A DNA stretch of 54,611 nt, taken from positions 1-54,611 of the forward strand of contig CACYQT010000013.1 in assembly GCA_902776645.1 (NCBI GenBank). The letters run 5' to 3'. The stretch comes from an uncultured bacterium. GTDB lineage: Bacteria > Verrucomicrobiota > Lentisphaeria > Oligosphaerales > Oligosphaeraceae. Numbering within the stretch: the first letter of the stretch is position 1; every line of letters begins with the position of its first letter. Below the pieces are notes generated by a model. That model saw only the letters and a program-made list of their open reading frames with translations. It was not told the DNA's origin and ran no database searches. Positions 50,041 to 54,611 of this stretch are shown here, piece by piece. Both the position numbers and the translations under genes were made by a program.

Positions 50041-51675
50041 TTAATCCCCCATCCATCGCATGGCTCTTCGGTAGCCTTTGTTTTCTGCTTCGTCAACGGT
50101 AAATGCCCAGCATTCGTCGCCATTGGCTGAATCAATTTTTGTGACATCATATTGCTGATCGAAAGGAAGATGGTATATTTTCTCTCCGTCTTTTCCGAGG
50201 TTACACTTTATTCTTGGAAAAGCTTTAGAATCAGATGGATCAAATGTACAGTCTTCTTTTATTTCAACAGACAGTGCTTCTGCAAAGCGTCTTGCGGTTT
50301 CAGATAAAGATGCCGTTGTGACAAATACAGGTTTTATACAATCAGTTAAATGACCATTTTTGTCTATGTATGGCCAGCCAAGTGATATCGCGTATTCAAT
50401 AGTAGTACCGAATAGTTGGGCAATATGCTTTTCGTGTATAATTTTCTCTGATGACCAAAACTTACACTGAATGACCTGAATCTCAACGATGTCGCCAAAT
50501 AAATCACTGGAAAATTTTCCTGTTTGATCATGTATTATTTTTCGACAAATCAAATCTCGTCCCATATCTTCAAGCTTTCTCTCAACGCCAAATTGTTCAA
50601 CCTTCCATCCATCGCATCTGTACTTATAGCCAACAAACAATTCGTAATCTCGTCCTACTTGCCATTTAGATTTTGGACTTTGAATATATCTATCAAGAGC
50701 TAACTGACTCTTCTTTCGAGAGGAAAGAGTTGCATATTCTTCATTTGACAACCAGTCGTATTCAGTAGTTTTTGTTGTCGCCGGCAACATATTGCCATCA
50801 GAATTATTACCAATCGTCGAATACTCCAGCAATTGTGGGAAGAGGGATTCGTAAAGGGCTGTTTGAAATTTATAATATATCGCCTCATAATGCCATTGTT
50901 TCACGCTTTCATTAAATTTTTTGTGGATTGCATGGATTGCCTTTGAAGCAGTAATAGGAGCCTGACATTTATATTTTTCATTGATTTCTGCTATTGCTTT
51001 AGCAGCCAAAGTTTCGCTTATCATTGTTAGGACGCCTGCAATGTAGGCATTGCTAGGATGGTCGGATATTGCGGATTCAAGCAATTTATTTATTTCTTGG
51101 TTTAATTCATTGAGAGCAATTTTCCTTGCCTCGATAATTTGTTCTTCAACTTTGATTTTTGCATTTTCTGTTTCATTCATCAATGCATTGATTTTCTCCT
51201 GCTTCAATTTTATGGAGGCATCTAGTTTTAACCGTTCGTCTTGGCACCAATGTGTAAATGCCTCTTTTCTCGCATCTAGATCATCTGTGAAAATCTTAAG
51301 AGAAAATGAAAACTTTTTTTCTAATATATCTTGATTTATTGCATTGATGATTTGTGATGCATCCGCTTGTATCTTTTCAAAAGCCCCACGTCCAGCCATT
51401 CTATGATCACCAAACTTGGAAATCCATTCGCTACAATTTTTGCGAAATGTTTCTATCGCGCATGCGTGTTGCTGAACATCATATATTGCATGAAGTTTCT
51501 TCTGATATATATCATTCTCTTCCTGTTCTCTTTGTGAATATCCTGAATCCCTTCCTTTTGAATAACAAGTTACACAAATAATGGCTAAAACAATAAGTCC
51601 AACGATAATCAGTTTCCAAGCTGCATCTGATGATGAAGCTGTAGCACAAAAGATATGACTGAATTCAAAAAACAT
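50041..51675 (-). CDS. Membrane-anchored coiled-coil protein with Mrr-like restriction endonuclease domain
   Basis: The 544-residue protein has one N-terminal membrane helix (~19-40, LIIVGLIVLAIICVTCYS). A long charged coiled coil follows (~45-200, KLKQEKINALMNETENAKIK). A C-terminal PD-(D/E)XK domain spans ~335-450 (QVGRDYELFVGYKYRCDGWK, EDMGRDLICRK, EIQVIQCKFW), where the D of MGRD and QxK of IQCK fit the Mrr catalytic core. The role is unknown; Mrr-like nucleases attached to membranes occur in defence-type genes. It is much more AT-rich than its neighbours and flanked by gene remnants, which suggests recent acquisition. No partner methylase is visible. Confidence 0.72.
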   Translation of the reverse strand: MFFEFSHIFCATASSSDAAWKLIIVGLIVLAIICVTCYSKGRDSGYSQREQEENDIYQKKLHAIYDVQQHACAIETFRKNCSEWISKFGDHRMAGRGAFEKIQADASQIINAINQDILEKKFSFSLKIFTDDLDARKEAFTHWCQDERLKLDASIKLKQEKINALMNETENAKIKVEEQIIEARKIALNELNQEINKLLESAISDHPSNAYIAGVLTMISETLAAKAIAEINEKYKCQAPITASKAIHAIHKKFNESVKQWHYEAIYYKFQTALYESLFPQLLEYSTIGNNSDGNMLPATTKTTEYDWLSNEEYATLSSRKKSQLALDRYIQSPKSKWQVGRDYELFVGYKYRCDGWKVEQFGVERKLEDMGRDLICRKIIHDQTGKFSSDLFGDIVEIQVIQCKFWSSEKIIHEKHIAQLFGTTIEYAISLGWPYIDKNGHLTDCIKPVFVTTASLSETARRFAEALSVEIKEDCTFDPSDSKAFPRIKCNLGKDGEKIYHLPFDQQYDVTKIDSANGDECWAFTVDEAENKGYRRAMRWMGD

Positions 51676-52076
51676 TGAAACTCCTTCATATTCTCGATGA
51701 TTCTCTTTGCGGATTGGCGGGAAATATAGTTTGAGAGGTGCCGATGGGGCAGATTTCTTTCTTCGTCGTATTTAAAAATCTTAGGTAAACTGTAACTCCT
51801 CCAAAACATGTGAAAAAACACCTTTTCTCAACACCATTACCATAGTACCTGTCCAAGCTTTTTTTACCGTACACCTTTTTATTATTCCAAAAGGATGCCA
51901 TATATTATTCACCAACTGCATGGTCTTGCACTCCTTGCAATGCCGCTTTTGCGGTGTTTTCCCAACGCCATGGTACCCTGTTGCATTTATCTTTGCAGAA
52001 AAGCGTAACAGGTGCCCATATGCCTCGCAAGTGATTGCTTATAGCCTGGATTCCCGTGAACGCCTAACGATGAATC
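51676..52076. other. Gap before the nuclease gene; IS end region
   Basis: About 400 bases without a sure gene. An ORF at 51686-51901 on the minus strand (71 codons, NNKKVYGKKSLDRYYGNG) overlaps another at 51609-51821. Neither has clear support and either could be the broken leader of the nuclease gene or a decayed insertion. Small inverted sequences (CCGCTTTTGCGG near 51944; CCTGTT..AACAGG near 51980-52012) may belong to the left end of the IS1634-like element. No complete inverted repeat or target duplication could be identified. Confidence 0.4.
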
Positions 52077-52650
52077 TTATTGTGGCGGCATAACCTCCAG
52101 GGCTTCAAAAATCTTCCGCTGCTTCTCCAAAACTTCACATACAAGAGGTGACCGTCCCGGTTCGCAGATGCTCTGTATGGATTCCAACTCGAGAAGCAGT
52201 TTTTCCATTGTGTAGTCTTTATACAGGCCTTTTTCCTGCATTTTTCTATTGATATACGCAAGGTATATCAGCGCGACGAACTCGACGAAAAGCTTGCTGT
52301 TCAATGATTCCTCCGAAGACGTGAGCAGTCTTCTGCAGTTCAGACGTTCCTTCAGGTTGCCGAAAGCCTTTTCAACGACGTCCTTCCCCCTGTATGTGCT
52401 CAATGCCTCAACCGGATCTTTTACTTCGTTGCTGACCAGCGCGAAGAAGCCATGCTCCATTCTGGCTTCCCGGACAGCCTCCTCCTTGATTTTCACCGAT
52501 ATTCCACGCTTCGGTGTTTCACGCACGTCAAAGAACTGGGAATACGCCTTTTCGTGGCTGTCGATGCGCCTGCCCGAAAGCAGTTCCTCACGCAGGTTGT
52601 CCAGGCGTGCATTCAGTTCAAGTTCCTCGTCCGCGGCCTTCAAGGCCTGC
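52077..52650 (-). mobile_element. IS1634-like (IS4 family) transposase, 3' fragment
   Basis: About 190 C-terminal residues of an IS4/IS1634 transposase: SGRRIDSHEKAYSQFFDV, EHGFFALVSNEVKDPVEAL and YRGKDVVEKAFGNLKERLN, which carries the YREK-type signature (Tyr-x2-Lys-x3-Glu-x6-Lys) with the catalytic Glu. Then FVALIYLAYINRKMQ and the normal C-terminus. The 5' part, including the first two Asp residues, is missing because the fragment joins the 3' end of the effector-like gene at ~52650. It is therefore not mobile by itself. Confidence 0.85.
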
Positions 52651-53892
52651 GTACACTTCATTGAGGTCGCCGTTGATGCGCACCGCCTCGGCCACGTCGG
52701 CGCGGATGTCGGCGATGATGTCCTCCACTTCCGCGGGCGACTGCGCCGCCGCGAGCCGTTCCACGGCCTGCGGGTTGCGTGCGACGAACGACTTGACGAT
52801 TGCCGACGGGAGTCTGGTGTCGCGGCCGAGCTCGGTAAGACGTGCGACGACGAGGCCCTCGACAATCCGCTCCGCGCCGCAGCGGAGCGCGGCGGCGAGG
52901 AACTGCTCGCGGAGGTTTTCGGGCGTGACGCGACCGCCGGCGGCAAGCGCGGCGGCATTGATTGTCGAGCCGATAAAGCTGGAATCCACGATGTAGTTCA
53001 GTCTTTTGCCGTCGGGCAGCCCTCTGGCGCCCAGGCGTCCGCGGACGATATCCGCCGTCTGCGCCGCGAGAATGCGATAGCCCGGGAGGAGCTTGTTGTT
53101 GAGGAACGACTCCTTGATGCCTCTGTTGAAGTCTTCGTTGGAGAGGGCCGGCACATAGGCCTGGTCCGCCTCTTTGACGGGCTTGGGCGGTTTCTCGGCA
53201 AGGGCCTTGAGGAACGCGTCGTTCGCGATCGCCCCGGCGGTGGCGTTCTCCGGCAGCGTGGCGAGATGCCGCGCCAGGGCGATCGCGTCATCGTCGGAGA
53301 GGCGGTTCGCGAGATTGAGCGTCGCGTAGTCCGTGACGCCGCGCTCGTAGAGAATCGCGATGGCGGCGATGCGGGCCTTTTGGCCGCGCCGGGGGTCGTT
53401 CGCGAGCGCCGCGTTCACCGCGTCTCGCCGCCCGGCCCGGTCGGCGCGCATCCCGCCCGCGCCGTAGAGCTGCTCCGACGTTCGGATGCGCGTTTCAGTC
53501 CCGTGCTCCTCGGCGAAGGCGTTGAGGGTCGCCGCGTTGCGGTCGAGGATCTCGCGGATCTGCTGGCGTGTGAGGGGCCGGACGCTGCGGCTCTTGAGGG
53601 AGCGGTCCACGGCGCCGTCCGGCGCGAGCCCCAAATCCTTGCGGATGCGGGTGATCTCGTCCGCCCCGACGCCGCCATCGGCGAGCGCCGTGACGAACGC
53701 CTTCTTGATAGCAAACACTTCCTCGTGGGGGATCGCGACGACGTTCCTGCCCGTCATGTGGACGTGGTTGTTGATTTTGGCGAGTTTGGCCTCGCCCGCG
53801 AGCTTCACTTCGCCCGCGTTGTGGTCGCCCTTCGAGAGGCGCTGAAACTCGTTCAGTGAGATGTTGACGTTGGCCAGGTTGACGGAAGACAT
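52650..53892 (-). pseudogene. Candidate T3SS effector, 3'-truncated by the IS fragment
   Basis: The frame starts MSSVNLANVNISLNEFQRL (AAGGAA upstream, 45 bases after the CesT-type chaperone stop). It is open for ~414 own codons (to INGDLNEVY), then reads on into the transposase DNA in another frame to a stop at 52618. The product is helical and polar (HEEVFAIKKAFVTALADGG, PLTRQQIREILDRNAATL, LRRFSKP-type loops absent). An N-terminal Ser/Asn/Leu-rich region and the preceding class-I chaperone fit a T3SS effector. I do not recognise a catalytic domain. The gene is visibly GC-rich compared with the T3SS core. The original C-terminus is lost or elsewhere. Confidence 0.6.
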
Positions 53893-53937
53893 GGCGGGGT
53901 TCCTTGCGGGATGAAAGGTTGAAAGGTTGAAAGGCCT

Positions 53938-54411
53938 CTAGACGCTGATGAAGCCGGAGGCGCCCAGCCCCATGATCGGAATGGGGGCTTCCTCTTCCCG
54001 GCTGGCGGCCTCCTCCGCGGCGGGCCGGAAGTTCTCCAGCGCGAGCCGCCACTGCTCGACCTGGTTCACGAAGGTCTCCAGCTCCGCGCAGAAGGCGTCC
54101 AGCTCCAGGTCGCGGGTCGTGACGCGCCACTGGAGAATCACCTCGCCGGTGTCGGGCAGCATCCCGAAGGCCGCGCCCTGCGGGCCGAGCGTCTCCGTGT
54201 TCGCCTCCAGCAGGAGCTTCAGGAAGGCATCGGGCCTATCGAGTGGCGGCCTCCCGATGATGGCGGACGTCACCAGCGCCTTGCCGCCAGCCGTTTCCAC
54301 GATTTCCAGGGGAATGCCGTCGATTTCCAAGGCGCAGGCGCCGTTCCTGGCCTCCAGCCCCACGATTTCCAGTTTCGCCGCGAAGGCGGGTATCAGTTCG
54401 TTGAGTTCCAT
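53938..54411 (-). CDS. CesT-type T3SS effector chaperone
   Basis: The 157-residue protein follows the class I chaperone pattern: ELNELIPAFAAKLEIVGLEA, ACALEIDGIPLEIVET, ALVTSAIIGRPPL, FLKLLLEANTETLGPQGAAFGM, GEVILQWRVTTRDLELDAF and FVNQVEQWRLALE. Such homodimers bind the N-termini of effectors and deliver them to SctN/SctQ. The next gene (effector candidate) starts 45 bases downstream, a normal chaperone-effector pair. GGAG lies 15 bases before the ATG. The C-terminal tail is Glu-rich. GC content is high, like the effector. Confidence 0.85.
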   Translation of the reverse strand: MELNELIPAFAAKLEIVGLEARNGACALEIDGIPLEIVETAGGKALVTSAIIGRPPLDRPDAFLKLLLEANTETLGPQGAAFGMLPDTGEVILQWRVTTRDLELDAFCAELETFVNQVEQWRLALENFRPAAEEAASREEEAPIPIMGLGASGFISV

Positions 54412-54446
54412 GTTTTACTTGTCTCCATATATTTCTGGCAATCGCG

Positions 54447-54611
54447 CTAGGCGATGATAGGCCCCCCGACGTGCTGCGCGATCTCCTCCTCGACGGTCGG
54501 CATCAGGTTCATCGTGAAGTCCATCCTGCAATCGGCCTTGACCTTGAACTCCTCCGGGAAGGAGTCCACGACCTTCTCCAGCTTGTGCTCCCGGAACTGC
54601 CGGGTGCCGTC
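54447..54611 (-). CDS. Partial CDS (C-terminus), unknown
   Basis: Minus-strand frame runs from the window edge (DGTRQFREHKLEKVVDSFPE) through EFKVKADCRMDFTMNLMPTV to EEEIAQHVGGPIIA and a TAG stop at 54447-54449. Only 54 residues are visible and the start lies outside. It is in the same orientation as, and 36 bases upstream of, the chaperone gene, with the same GC-rich style, so it may belong to the same effector/chaperone operon. No family recognised. Confidence 0.6.
   Translation of the reverse strand, partial: DGTRQFREHKLEKVVDSFPEEFKVKADCRMDFTMNLMPTVEEEIAQHVGGPIIA

Noticed and set aside
52077..52958. 293-codon frame as an intact transposase
   Set aside because: Only the C-terminal ~190 residues are transposase-like; the Ser/Arg-rich N-terminal part is the effector gene read in another frame.
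52249..53859. 536-codon plus-strand ORF
   Set aside because: Shadow frame of GC-rich minus-strand genes; it crosses the effector/IS junction and contains no domain.

Overview
The window looks like a chromosome segment of a PVC-superphylum bacterium. The best guess is Lentisphaerota (Victivallales-like) or a close Verrucomicrobiota relative. This is inferred from gene content, not from a marker gene: many secreted or unusual carbohydrate-active proteins, dispersed intergenic palindromes, and a type III secretion system (T3SS) with an FHA-domain SctD as in Chlamydiae. The left edge is the 3' end of a 5S rRNA gene followed by a strong terminator, so an rRNA operon lies just outside.

Layout. (a) 1-2700: rRNA tail, then a minus-strand pair (FrhB-like iron-sulfur protein and polysaccharide pyruvyl transferase) typical of surface-polysaccharide loci. 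(b) 2700-3480: AT-rich stretch with no convincing gene. (c) 3481-9779: plus-strand sialidase-like propeller, metallo-beta-lactamase-fold hydrolase, a lone CpaF/VirB11-type ATPase and a membrane Ser/Thr kinase. (d) 9785-25492: accessory carbohydrate and secretome region: a very large glycosidase-like exoprotein, a LamG/FG-GAP exoprotein, an overlapping secreted/membrane pair, a HEPN/nucleotidyltransferase toxin-antitoxin pair with a palindromic operator, a GH16 enzyme, a DUF4874/DUF4832 protein and a HAD phosphatase, separated by several repeat families. (e) 25851-26879: a flavin reductase fused to three rubredoxin domains. (f) 26904-49446: a nearly complete T3SS on the minus strand, interrupted by one plus-strand AIM24-like gene. 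(g) 49480-52650: remnants (ABC exporter tail, IS1634-like transposase fragment) around a membrane-anchored Mrr-like nuclease. (h) 52650-54611: a visibly GC-rich island with a CesT-type chaperone, a candidate effector whose 3' end was lost to the IS fragment, and the tail of another gene.

The T3SS reads right to left as three blocks. Block 1 is three paralogous candidate extracellular proteins, a chaperone and the secretin sctC. Block 2 is sctW, a SycN-like chaperone, sctX, sctY, sctV, sctD and a YscE-like gene. Block 3 is sctF-G-I-J-K-L-N-O-P-Q-R-S. The order sctW-chaperone-X-Y-V matches Yersinia yopN-tyeA-sycN-yscX-yscY-yscV, while D-E-F-G matches both Ysc and Chlamydia. sctT and sctU are not in the window. 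The strongest new observations are: a triple TTAA element at exactly 11-bp spacing upstream of both block 1 and block 3; a 1261-residue SctP ruler made mostly of about 12 CTAG-rich repeats; and three related, unassigned genes at the head of the secretin operon that are candidates for tip, filament or translocator proteins.
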